Below, in pieces: positions 44,135 to 52,109 of a DNA stretch of 52,310 nucleotides. The first letter of the stretch is position 1. Each line of letters opens with the position of its first letter. The stretch comes from SAR86 cluster bacterium (lineage in GTDB: Bacteria > Pseudomonadota > Gammaproteobacteria > Pseudomonadales > Pseudohongiellaceae). The DNA lies in NCBI GenBank assembly GCA_002402175.1, contig NVVJ01000006.1:48885-101194 (forward strand). The letters run 5' to 3'. Made by a program: the position numbers and the translations under genes. The notes under the pieces were generated by a model that saw only the letters and a list, made by a program, of their open reading frames with translations, was not told the origin of the DNA and searched no databases.

Positions 44135-44260
44135 ATCAGAAAAATGGGCTCAGGGATGGAGCGTAGGAGGACCAGGGATGGCCCATTGGAACGAAAAATA
44201 GCATCCCTTCTCAAGCCCCGATACACGCATCAACTACCTACAATCATTTCCTGAGAGAAC
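44135..44260. repeat. Short direct-repeat segment at the edge of the large repeat
   Basis: The segment after the gabD-like gene contains two CAGGGATGG units in about 30 bp, then ordinary-looking sequence. It resembles arrays of AGGGATGG-type repeats seen in some gammaproteobacteria, but only two units are here. No gene is supported. Confidence 0.35.
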
Positions 44261-44406
44261 GCACTGGGTCAGGGCCCCTATTTTCTCCGCAGCTTGCACC
44301 CGTCCCGGGTTCTCTCGGTCGGTCAGGAGCCCAAAAAACCGGTCTCCTTCGGTCGCTCGATGCTACGCTTTAATTGCTGCAAAAACAGGGGACCCTAACC
44401 CAGCGC
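44261..44406 (-). mobile_element. MITE-like element with imperfect terminal inverted repeats
   Basis: A 146-bp unit. Its left end GCACTGGGTCAGGGCCCC and the reverse complement of its right end, GCGCTGGGTTAGGGTCCCC, are nearly the same for about 30 bp out to GCAGC. The interior has a GC-rich stretch with ACCGGTCTCCTTCGG. No coding capacity is present. The right half recurs in inverted orientation at the window end. Target-site duplication could not be defined. Confidence 0.6.
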
Positions 44407-44505
44407 TCGCAGTTCCCATCTAATATTGTGCAGTGTGTACACTTTAATAGTGTCTAATTCACTGAATTAATTATTTCGCGGGAATACCTCAGGCTCTGAC
44501 CCCTT
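44305..44505 (-). repeat. Large inverted repeat, copy A
   Basis: Copy A and copy B at the window's right edge are inverted relative to each other. From 44305 to 44391 the match is exact over 87 bp against 52224-52310. The rest, out to the AAGGGGTCAGAG end, is clearly homologous with scattered changes. The outer end coincides with the stop codon of the S1/P1 nuclease gene. Copy B runs off the window, so the full element is longer than 200 bp. Confidence 0.85.
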
Positions 44506-45496
44506 AATCTAATTCGTTCTCGAACCAGATGGCCAATCGTAGTCCGGCCATCTGGATGCGTTCAGCGGCACGGTTTTTCATATTTACTACATAATTATTG
44601 TCTAGGTGAATTGTGTGTATGCCACGGCTTTCCCTTTCCGCGGAGCGTACTTCGCGTTGCATGGCATCGGTATAAACTTCCGTAAGCAGGAGTTCGCGGC
44701 TTTCTGCAAGCCATAGTGACCAGTCTGAAGCTGCGCCGCTGATAGTTGCACTGGGATGTTGAGACTGCTTTTCTCGCTGAGCTTGTAAATGAAAGGCTAA
44801 TCCTTCGTTGCTAAAGGCGCGATCCCAGTGTGCGTGTAAATTACCATCGTCAGTTGCAATACCATTGCCGCCACGGTCACCCCGGTTAAATAATTTTGAG
44901 GAATACAGAGAGCCCGCATGCAGCGGTTGATGGATGTCGGCTACCAGATGCAGCACCCAACATAGAGCAACGGCTCTATTAGCTGGTGCAGCGGATTGAT
45001 CAGCGAGTAAATGAGTATTGAAATCCAGCGCCGTCATAACATTGTTTATCTGTGTCTGGCGGCTAGTTGATGACGCTCGTTCGCCGTTGATGTTTTTGAA
45101 TTGCCTAATGCCTACATATATATTTCCTTGAATTTGAGCAGCACCTCGAATCCAGGCTCCGTCGATGTAATGCCAGTTTGAATGGTTGAATTTTTCACGC
45201 TCAGGTTCAGGAAAACCTCGTGCTGTATCTGGCCAGAAGGAAGCCTGCCCTAATAGCCATTCTAGGCGAGCATCGCTACTGCCTCGAGAGATTGAAGACG
45301 GCATGACTTCGATAAAATCTTGTTGAAAACGAGGGTGCTGCTGCAAGATTGTTAAAAGCTGGGCTTTTGTATCGCTTTCAAGGTAATCAAATGCAATAGA
45401 GGTAGCGAGTCTATGGCCTACGGAGTCCCATGCGACCGCACTTTGGGAGAGTACAACTAAGGTAAGAAATAGCAAAGAATTGAACAGGCTTTTCAT
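44504..45496 (-). CDS. S1/P1-family zinc nuclease
   Basis: A 330-residue secreted nuclease. A signal peptide ends SQSAVA, exposing the mature N-terminal Trp needed for zinc binding. Zinc ligands follow the family order: W-D-S-V-G-H at the start, FNHSNWHYIDG, VLHLVADIHQPLHAG (HxxxDxH) and NLHAHWDRAFS (HxxxD). It degrades single-stranded DNA/RNA and 3' phosphomonoesters in the periplasm or outside. Its TAA stop merges with the end of repeat copy A, so an insertion may have set the final stop. It lies just downstream of the Liv-type ATPase gene. Confidence 0.88.
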   Translation of the reverse strand: MKSLFNSLLFLTLVVLSQSAVAWDSVGHRLATSIAFDYLESDTKAQLLTILQQHPRFQQDFIEVMPSSISRGSSDARLEWLLGQASFWPDTARGFPEPEREKFNHSNWHYIDGAWIRGAAQIQGNIYVGIRQFKNINGERASSTSRQTQINNVMTALDFNTHLLADQSAAPANRAVALCWVLHLVADIHQPLHAGSLYSSKLFNRGDRGGNGIATDDGNLHAHWDRAFSNEGLAFHLQAQREKQSQHPSATISGAASDWSLWLAESRELLLTEVYTDAMQREVRSAERESRGIHTIHLDNNYVVNMKNRAAERIQMAGLRLAIWFENELD

Positions 45497-45542
45497 GAAT
45501 TACCTAGTATTTGCTAATGGTTTTTTGAGAATGATATCGTGT

Positions 45543-46238
45543 TTATACTTCGAGCCATTCCGTGCGTACATCATCAGCTTGCATCAGACTGTCTGGTGTT
45601 CCTTCGTACACTATTTTACCGTGCCCCATAACGTAGAGGCGGTGAGAAATTTTCAGTGCAATAGATAATTTTTGTTCGACGAGCAATATGGCTACGCCGC
45701 GCTTGGCGATTTCCTGCAATAAATCGGCAACCTGCTCGACAATGATTGGAGCCAGTCCTTCAGTTGGCTCATCGATCATAATCATGTCAGGGTCGCCCAT
45801 TAAGGTTCGGCACATGCAGAGCATTTGCTGTTCTCCGCCACTTAGTACACCGCCGTCAACATCTGCTCGTCTACCAAGATTAGGGAACATGCTAAACATT
45901 TCTTCAATTGTCCAACGACCCTGAGTCTTTGTTGATTTCATGCCTAGAATCAGGTTTTGCCTTACTGTGAGCGTTGGAAATATATCTCGATTTTCAGGAA
46001 CATAACCTAAGCCCATGTGTGCAATTTCGAAACTTGTTTTCCCTGCGATTTCATTGCCTTTGAATTTTATAGAGCCCTGTGGTTCAACTTCGCCCATAAT
46101 TGTTTTTACGGTGGTTGATCTGCCCACACCGTTACGGCCAAGCAGACTGACTATCTCGCCTTCGCGTATGTTGAAGTCTACACCTTGCAGAATGTGACTC
46201 TTCCCGTAGTAGGCATGTAAATCTTTTACTTCAAGCAC
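45543..46238 (-). CDS. Liv-type ABC transporter ATPase (LivF-like)
   Basis: A 231-residue ATP-binding protein of the LivF group. It has LLGRNGVGRSTTVKTIMG as Walker A, GLGYVPENRDIFPTLTVRQN as Q-loop region, the signature VLSGGEQQMLCMCRTLM, Walker B DMIMIDEPTEGLAPI and a switch HRLYVMGHGKIVYEG. Walker A carries Arg in place of the usual Lys (GVGRST), a variant seen in some members of this group but worth noting. It is the last gene of the transporter operon and overlaps the LivG-like gene by 8 bp. Confidence 0.87.
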   Translation of the reverse strand: MLEVKDLHAYYGKSHILQGVDFNIREGEIVSLLGRNGVGRSTTVKTIMGEVEPQGSIKFKGNEIAGKTSFEIAHMGLGYVPENRDIFPTLTVRQNLILGMKSTKTQGRWTIEEMFSMFPNLGRRADVDGGVLSGGEQQMLCMCRTLMGDPDMIMIDEPTEGLAPIIVEQVADLLQEIAKRGVAILLVEQKLSIALKISHRLYVMGHGKIVYEGTPDSLMQADDVRTEWLEV

Positions 46239-46986
46239 TAGTTGCTACCTCGCCAAGATAGGCTTCCTGAACTTTTTGATTAGCACGAATATTCTTTGGT
46301 TCATCCGTTGCAATTAATTCGCCATAAACCAGCACAGAAATTCTATCGGCAACATCGAACACAATATTCATATCATGTTCTACCATAATGAGTGTTTTGC
46401 CCTGTGTTATACGCTTGATAAGCTCTACGGCGTTTTCTGCTTCGCTATGACTCATTCCAGCTACAGGTTCATCCAGCATAATTAGCTCAGCATCACTTGC
46501 TACAGCTATACCAAGCTCCAATGCGCGCTGCTGTGCGTAGGCCAGTTCTCCTGAAGGGTACAAGGCTTTGTCTTTTAGCCCGATTTGCTCCAGAACATGC
46601 ATGGCTTTTTCGTTGAGCTCTGTTTGTTTTCCCAGTAAGTGCCAAAATGAATATCGATAGTCGTTGGACCATAAAAGTGCGCAACGTATATTTTCAAAAA
46701 CATTCAAACGAGGAAAAATATTAGTAACCTGAAAGCTTCTAGCCAGGCCAAGTCTGGCTATTTCAAAGGGTGGTTTGTTTTGTATCTCTTTGTCTTTAAA
46801 TTTTATTGTGCCAGACGTCACATTATGACGACCGCTAATAAGGTGATACAGCGTAGACTTTCCGGCGCCATTAGGTCCAATTATTGCGTGTTTCTCGCCT
46901 CGCTTTATGTCAAGCGAAACGCCTCGAATTATTTCGGTTGCACCAAAGTTTTTCCGTACATTGTTAAGGCTCAGAATGATGCTCAT
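46231..46986 (-). CDS. Liv-type ABC transporter ATPase (LivG-like)
   Basis: A 251-residue ATPase of the LivG group with a normal Walker A IIGPNGAGKSTLYHLISG. It also shows Q-loop ARSFQVTNIFPRLNVFENIR, a degenerate signature LAYAQQRALELGIAV as usual for LivG, Walker B ELIMLDEPVAGMSHSE, and the H-loop LIMVEHDMNIVFDVAD. It powers uptake of branched-chain amino acids, amides or related compounds. Start and stop overlap both neighbours by a few bases, so the operon is tightly packed. Confidence 0.89.
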   Translation of the reverse strand: MSIILSLNNVRKNFGATEIIRGVSLDIKRGEKHAIIGPNGAGKSTLYHLISGRHNVTSGTIKFKDKEIQNKPPFEIARLGLARSFQVTNIFPRLNVFENIRCALLWSNDYRYSFWHLLGKQTELNEKAMHVLEQIGLKDKALYPSGELAYAQQRALELGIAVASDAELIMLDEPVAGMSHSEAENAVELIKRITQGKTLIMVEHDMNIVFDVADRISVLVYGELIATDEPKNIRANQKVQEAYLGEVATSA

Positions 46987-48221
46987 GATTCTGAGTCCTT
47001 GCTGTCTGGAATTTCATTTGCTGATTCCCAGGCATTTGCGAGCTGTAACAAGGAACGACGAGTGGCGTAAAAGCTTGCGACGACGATTATTATAGCTATC
47101 ACCCATGTGAATATTGAGTGGGGGTTAAGCTCCATTCCCAGATAATGAAATACTTCTTCTTCGCTAGCACTCATTTCTATAATTGCCACGCATGCTGTAG
47201 AGAACAACAGTGCGGGAATGCCAGTGATTAAATAGGGAACAGCAAGTTGTTTTAAAGAGCCTTTTACCCAGGCTGTTTGATGCATCATGATGAAACCCGC
47301 AAAACCTTTTGGGAGGAACATCACGGTTAGTAAAAACATAATACCCAGATACAGCATCCACAACTCTGAATAGTTGCTGAGCAAAGAATTCATTAACGTT
47401 AGAATTACCGCGCCAATAATTGGGCCAATGAAATAACCCAGGCCTCCAATATAAGCCATTAGCAACACTCTGCCTGAGGTTATGGCATTCAGGTTTTCTT
47501 CCGTGATGAATTCATAATTTAGTGCGAATAAACCACCGGCTATGCCGGCAAACAGGCCTGATGCACAGAAGGAAATAAACCTGACTTTGCGGGCGCTGTA
47601 ACCAATGAATTCCGCTCGCTCCGGGTTTTCACGTACGGCATTAGCCATTCGGCCAGCAGGAGTTTGAGTAAACAGGTACATAAAGATAGTCGCTATGAAC
47701 ACCCACACCGCCGACAGATAATATATTTCAATATTTTGGGCGAAGTCGAAGCCAAAGAATAAGGGCCCAAACGTGCGGTCACCACTGATGCCAGCTTCGC
47801 CACCAAAAAAATCTGAAAATATAAGAGATGATGAAGCTACCAACTCGCCTATTCCTAGGGAAATCATGGCGAATACTGTGCCAGCCTTACGGGTCGAAAA
47901 ACTCCCTATGAAAACTGCCGCCAACAAGCCGATAATTCCTCCGATTGCTGGAATAAAAGTAATCGAGAAAAAGACTGTCTCATGTTCAATAAGTATTAGC
48001 GCGTGAACTGCCAGAAATCCGCCGAGACCAAAATAAACGGCATGACCAAAGGACAGCATACCCCCCTGACCAAGCAACATGTTGTAGCTTAGGGCGAATA
48101 TAATCGCGATAGTCATCTGATTTAAGATCGATATAGCCAGGATTGAATCAAAAAATAAGGGCGCTACCAGCAGCGCTACCAGGTATCCAATCCAGACTGA
48201 GAGTTTTTTAATAAGGCCCAT
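46983..48221 (-). CDS. Liv-type ABC permease (LivM-like) with C-terminal extension
   Basis: A 412-residue permease. The first 310 residues follow LivM: NMLLGQGGMLSFGHAVYFGL, RENPERAEFIGYSARKVRFI (the EAA-like coupling loop) and GGLGYFIGPIIGAVILTLMN. The last 100 residues add two more hydrophobic segments and a charged tail, beyond the usual family length of about 300-350. It forms the channel with the LivH-like protein. It overlaps LivG at one end, and its ATG abuts the LivH-like gene at the other. Confidence 0.87.
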   Translation of the reverse strand: MGLIKKLSVWIGYLVALLVAPLFFDSILAISILNQMTIAIIFALSYNMLLGQGGMLSFGHAVYFGLGGFLAVHALILIEHETVFFSITFIPAIGGIIGLLAAVFIGSFSTRKAGTVFAMISLGIGELVASSSLIFSDFFGGEAGISGDRTFGPLFFGFDFAQNIEIYYLSAVWVFIATIFMYLFTQTPAGRMANAVRENPERAEFIGYSARKVRFISFCASGLFAGIAGGLFALNYEFITEENLNAITSGRVLLMAYIGGLGYFIGPIIGAVILTLMNSLLSNYSELWMLYLGIMFLLTVMFLPKGFAGFIMMHQTAWVKGSLKQLAVPYLITGIPALLFSTACVAIIEMSASEEEVFHYLGMELNPHSIFTWVIAIIIVVASFYATRRSLLQLANAWESANEIPDSKDSES

Positions 48222-49171
48222 TACTCTTCTCTTTTTCCAAGTAGGCCGGTAGGTCTAAACACTAAAACCAGCACTAAAAGCAGATAGGGAAGAATTGGTG
48301 CTACTTGCGGCAAGGTGAGAGTCCATAAGTCATTAAGTGGATGGCTGCGTTCAAAACTGACACCAATGAGGTTTAGAAAATCTGCCATGCCGACATCTGA
48401 AGCGATTGCATAAGATTGTAATAGGCCGATAAGAAGTGAGGCAATAAACGCACCCGCTAATGAACCTAGGCCACCAATGACGACGATAACGAAAACGATG
48501 CTGCCCAATACCGCGGCCATGCCGGGAAACGTAGTCAATACAGGGCCTGCTATCACGCCTGCCAGACCGGCGAGGGCTGTGCCCACGCCAAATACGCCCA
48601 TAAAAACGAGAGGTACGTTATGCCCAAGGTTTGCGACGGTATTGGGGTGAGTAATAGCAGCCTGAATGATGATGCCAATTCGACTTTTGGTAAGCACTCG
48701 ATATAGGCAGATAAAAATACCAATAGAGATTGCTATCATAAAACCACGATAGGCAGAAAACTCTTGGCCGAAAAGTGTGAAAAGAGGAAAATCCAGAAGG
48801 TCGGGATACTGATAGTTTTTAGTGTCACGGCCCCAGACAAACTGAATAATTTCTTCAATTAGAAACGCCAGGCCAAAGGTAAAGACCAGTTCGGCAACAT
48901 GTCCGGACTTATGCACTCGCCGAAGTCCATAGCGTTCCACTAAAGCGCCAAGTACACCAACAATCAAAGGGGCAAAAATAAGACCAGCCCAGAAACCAAT
49001 ATACTGGCTTATGGAAAATGCAAAGTAGGCGCCTAGCATGTAAAAGCTGGCATGGGCGAAGTTCAGCACGCCCATCATGCTAAAGATTAAGGTTAGGCCG
49101 CTGGCCAACATGAAAAGTAATAGCCCAGTTACCAGGCCATTCAATGTAGCGAAAATAAAAACTTCTAGCAT
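48221..49171 (-). CDS. Liv-type ABC permease (LivH-like)
   Basis: A 316-residue permease with LivH landmarks: LFMLASGLTLIFSMMGVLNF, AHASFYMLGAYF, LVERYGLRRVHKSGHVAELV, the coupling-loop region RIGIIIQAAITHPNTVANLG and GGLGSLAGAFIASLLIGLLQ. It has about eight helices and a normal length. It pairs with the LivM-like permease, with the stop and start of the two sharing one base. It lies 68 bp downstream of the binding-protein gene. Confidence 0.89.
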   Translation of the reverse strand: MLEVFIFATLNGLVTGLLLFMLASGLTLIFSMMGVLNFAHASFYMLGAYFAFSISQYIGFWAGLIFAPLIVGVLGALVERYGLRRVHKSGHVAELVFTFGLAFLIEEIIQFVWGRDTKNYQYPDLLDFPLFTLFGQEFSAYRGFMIAISIGIFICLYRVLTKSRIGIIIQAAITHPNTVANLGHNVPLVFMGVFGVGTALAGLAGVIAGPVLTTFPGMAAVLGSIVFVIVVIGGLGSLAGAFIASLLIGLLQSYAIASDVGMADFLNLIGVSFERSHPLNDLWTLTLPQVAPILPYLLLVLVLVFRPTGLLGKREE

Positions 49172-49239
49172 GCCCTAGCTTTTCTCTTTTTGTGTAGTGC
49201 GATTATGTGGAGTGCACTGTTCTTTGGCCAAGGTTCTAA

Positions 49240-50499
49240 CTATCGACGAGGTCGTCGCATGTTACAGCTGGTCTCATCTATCGTGTCTTCGGCAGATACT
49301 TTGTATTCACTATAAAGACCATAGCCGGAGTTATCGGCATCAAATTCGACACCTTCGTCTGTGTGTACCGATACATGCAAATCCTGGAACGCCTGATGGT
49401 CGCTACCACGCATCCATATTTCTTCGCCACTCATTGTGACAAACCGCATGTCTTCCAGTGCTATAGCAATGTCGTAAGGATTAGTGCTTTGGGTTATTTC
49501 CATCGCATTAACCACCATTTGTAAGGCATTGGTAATTCGCGGCTGTGTTACGTCGTAATTTGGATTTTTTTCTTTAAAGGCACGAATAAAATCTTTTCTT
49601 TCTTCTGTTGGAATCGGGTTCGATGTTTCGTTGTGTACCAGTCGAATTCGGTTTTTGCCGTCCTCGCCTAAAGTTGCAGTGATTCCATCATAGGCGGCAT
49701 AGAAGGTATAGATAGGAATATCAAGACCTGCATCGATAATTGCGCGGGCAAGGGAAACCATGTCAGCGCCAAAATTACCAGTAATTACCGCGTCGGCACC
49801 TGAAGATACAATCTTTGTAACATAGGGGGTGAAATCCTTAACCTGCCCAATTGGATGAAATTCGTTGCCGACGATTTCGATGTCGGGACGTTTTTCATTC
49901 AATAGCTCAATCGATGTTTCGGAAACCACATGACCAAAGGAGTAATCCTGACCAATGATATACATACTCTTAATGTTTTCGTTTTCTGCAATATAGTCAG
50001 TGAGAACATTTAGTTTCATTATTACATGGGCATCAAACCTGAAGTGCCAGAAGCTGCAGTTGTCTCCAGTTAAAATGGGGTCAACTGCTGAGTAGTTAAT
50101 TTGTAACACTTCTTGATCAGGGTTGCGGCGATTATGGCGAGAAATTGTTGTACTCAATGTGTTGGCAACAGCCGAGCTATTACCCTGAAAAATAATGCGC
50201 AAATCATCACTAATAGCGCGTCGAAACTGTAGCTGAGTTTCTGTAGGACTTTGTTTGTTGTCCAAAGGCACAATTTCGATCATGCGCCCACCAAGAATTC
50301 CACCTTTGGAATTGTAAAGATAGTCTGCCGCGAACTGAAGTAACTTCAAGCCACTGTTGCCGATGGAAGCAAAGGTTCCAGAAAGTGGATCCATGAAGGC
50401 TATTCGTACTGGCTCTTGAGCCTGACTGGTGCTGCCTAGAGTGATTAATCCGGTTAATAGCAAGATATTGATTTTACTAGAGAATATTCTTATTTTCAT
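49240..50499 (-). CDS. Liv-type periplasmic binding protein (LivK-like)
   Basis: A 419-residue substrate-binding protein with a signal peptide ending STSQAQ. The fold is type I periplasmic binding (PBP1): VRIAFMDPLSGTFASIGNSG, EIVPLDNKQSPTETQLQFRR, IFQGNSSAVANTLSTTI, SMYIIGQDYSFGHVVSETSI and GADAVITGNFGADMVSLARA. It delivers a branched-chain amino acid, amide or similar ligand to the LivHMGF complex; the ligand is not evident. A Cys-Arg-rich end (SCNMRRPRR) is unusual. First gene of the five-gene operon, with 240 bp of upstream DNA. Confidence 0.88.
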   Translation of the reverse strand: MKIRIFSSKINILLLTGLITLGSTSQAQEPVRIAFMDPLSGTFASIGNSGLKLLQFAADYLYNSKGGILGGRMIEIVPLDNKQSPTETQLQFRRAISDDLRIIFQGNSSAVANTLSTTISRHNRRNPDQEVLQINYSAVDPILTGDNCSFWHFRFDAHVIMKLNVLTDYIAENENIKSMYIIGQDYSFGHVVSETSIELLNEKRPDIEIVGNEFHPIGQVKDFTPYVTKIVSSGADAVITGNFGADMVSLARAIIDAGLDIPIYTFYAAYDGITATLGEDGKNRIRLVHNETSNPIPTEERKDFIRAFKEKNPNYDVTQPRITNALQMVVNAMEITQSTNPYDIAIALEDMRFVTMSGEEIWMRGSDHQAFQDLHVSVHTDEGVEFDADNSGYGLYSEYKVSAEDTIDETSCNMRRPRR

Positions 50500-50739
50500 G
50501 AGTAGATTCTTATGGTTTCTCGTTAGGGTTTATATTCAAATTGATTGAATGAACCGGACGTTGACAGTAACCTAGACCTTAGTATGAATCAAGAATTCGT
50601 GAGCGATTTGCGTTAGGTTGACAGGCCTGCTTGATAGTTGGCAATGAGTGTTTAAAGGCCCTATAGAATGATAATCTGCTGCACCATTTTAGACCTTTAA
50701 TTGAGTGTTAGTCTTAGTCTCCCGGGTGAGTAAAGTTAG

Positions 50740-51144
50740 ATGGTTAAAATAAAAGAAGCTGAAATTGAGTTTAGTGCAATTCGAGCCAGTGGCCCTGGTG
50801 GTCAAAACGTTAATAAGGTTTCGACTGCAGTACAGCTTCGGTTTGATATTTACCGCTCAAGCTTGTCGCTCGATATTAAGACCCGGCTTGCCAACTATTC
50901 AGATGCAAGAATAAGTAAAGACGGAACTGTTGTTATCAAGGCGCAGCGTTTTCGGAGCCAGGATAAGAATAAAAAAGACGCAATTGATCGATTACAAAAA
51001 CTGGTAGATGCAGTATCGATAGTTAGACGGAAACGTGTAGCAACCAAACCGGGTAGAGCATCAAAAGAGCGAAGACTTAAAAACAAGAAAAAGCTTGGCA
51101 GTAAAAAAGCGAATAGGGGAAACGTTACATCCTTACACGATTGA
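50740..51144 (+). CDS. arfB: ArfB-type peptidyl-tRNA hydrolase for stalled ribosomes
   Basis: A 134-residue class-I release-factor-like protein. The catalytic GGQ is in IRASGPGGQNVNKVSTAVQL, followed by the RF-I fold and a strongly basic C-terminal tail (RRLKNKKKLGSKKANRG) that reaches into the mRNA channel of stalled ribosomes. It releases nascent peptides on truncated messages. Length matches YaeJ/ArfB. It overlaps the presumptive TTG of the next frame, but the VOC gene likely starts at an ATG 18 bp downstream. Confidence 0.92.
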   Translation: MVKIKEAEIEFSAIRASGPGGQNVNKVSTAVQLRFDIYRSSLSLDIKTRLANYSDARISKDGTVVIKAQRFRSQDKNKKDAIDRLQKLVDAVSIVRRKRVATKPGRASKERRLKNKKKLGSKKANRGNVTSLHD

Positions 51145-51161
51145 ATTTACGGGGGTTTGCT

Positions 51162-51545
51162 ATGGCGATTAACAGAGTTTCACACATTACAATTTACGTT
51201 ACGGATCAGGATCAGGCTCTTCGTTGGTATCAGGACAAACTGGGATTCGAGGTTTGTATGGATAATGATGTGGTAGTTTCGGGAATGCGTTGGTTGACGG
51301 TTTGCCCAGTGGGGAATCAGTCGACGCAATTCACCCTGGTGCTAGCTATTAGTGAAGAAGACAAGACAAGAGTCGGTACTAACTTAATGACCGTGTTAAG
51401 CACCGATGACTGCATTGGCGATATGGCCAGATTAGCGCGACTAGAGGTGGAAATCGTTGGTCCTCCTGAAGAAGTACCCTGGGGCATTTCGGGTATTATC
51501 AGAGACTTGTACGGAAACCCGTACAATCTAGTGGGTCCTGGGTAG
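51162..51545 (+). CDS. VOC-family (glyoxalase fold) protein
   Basis: A 127-residue VOC protein. It begins INRVSHITIYVTDQDQALRW, then YQDKLGFEVCMDNDVV, and the second half ends GISGIIRDLYGNPYNLVGPG. The first metal ligand position is His (SHITIYV). The last one, usually Glu in a DP.GN.FEL.. end, is Asn here (YNLV), so metal binding may be altered. The ATG follows GGGGG at good spacing. It is 17 bp after arfB, probably cotranscribed. Confidence 0.86.
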   Translation: MAINRVSHITIYVTDQDQALRWYQDKLGFEVCMDNDVVVSGMRWLTVCPVGNQSTQFTLVLAISEEDKTRVGTNLMTVLSTDDCIGDMARLARLEVEIVGPPEEVPWGISGIIRDLYGNPYNLVGPG

Positions 51546-51564
51546 CACAAAGCAGGTAGAAAAA

Positions 51565-52089
51565 ATGACACAACGAATATTTTTTAGTGTGGCAGTGTTT
51601 GGTTTGCTCTGTTTTCAAAATGTACAGGCGCAAGAAAAGATTGTTGATGCTGATTCCAGCTTTAAATATATTGCCACTACACTGCAAACTTTTCGTGGCA
51701 CAGGAAGGCTTGTTGATAACCCGGGCATAGACGGGTCAGACCTGGAATATTTCATACTGTTACTAGAGGAATTTTATCAGCAATTTTCTCGAAGCTTTAA
51801 TGGTGAAAGTGCCATGTGTCAGTTTTATCGTGACCCTGAAAATAGCAGGATGACAATCGAAGAACGAGCAGAGTTGAGTTTTAGTTACCTAGGTTCTCTT
51901 TCCAATAGGATAAACCGTTTTACTAAAACTAATGAAGAGTTTCAAGAGCAGGTGGAAGAGCAGTTTGGAACAATATTATTGAATAATATTATTAGTTTAA
52001 AGGTGAGCTCTATAAGTTATCAGGAACTACCATCGCAGGAATTTAATGAATCTGAGCGAATTAGTTTTTTGGATAGCGAGTGTATTTAG
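51565..52089 (+). CDS. Secreted protein of unknown function
   Basis: A 174-residue protein with signal peptide ending FQNVQAQEK. The mature part is mostly alpha-helical and acidic, with SDLEYFILLLEEFYQQFSRS and SFSYLGSLSNRINRFTKTNE. No family is recognised. It lies 19 bp after the VOC gene on the same strand. Its stop is followed after about 20 bp by repeat copy B. Two Cys residues (AMCQFY and the C-terminal SECI) could form a disulfide after export. Confidence 0.7.
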   Translation: MTQRIFFSVAVFGLLCFQNVQAQEKIVDADSSFKYIATTLQTFRGTGRLVDNPGIDGSDLEYFILLLEEFYQQFSRSFNGESAMCQFYRDPENSRMTIEERAELSFSYLGSLSNRINRFTKTNEEFQEQVEEQFGTILLNNIISLKVSSISYQELPSQEFNESERISFLDSECI

Positions 52090-52109
52090 CTACTAAATAC
52101 AGATGGGGA

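Noticed and set aside
44261..44406. Small non-coding RNA gene in the large repeat
   Set aside because: GC-rich inverted structure could mimic an RNA, but no promoter is evident and the second inverted copy is better explained by a repeat element.
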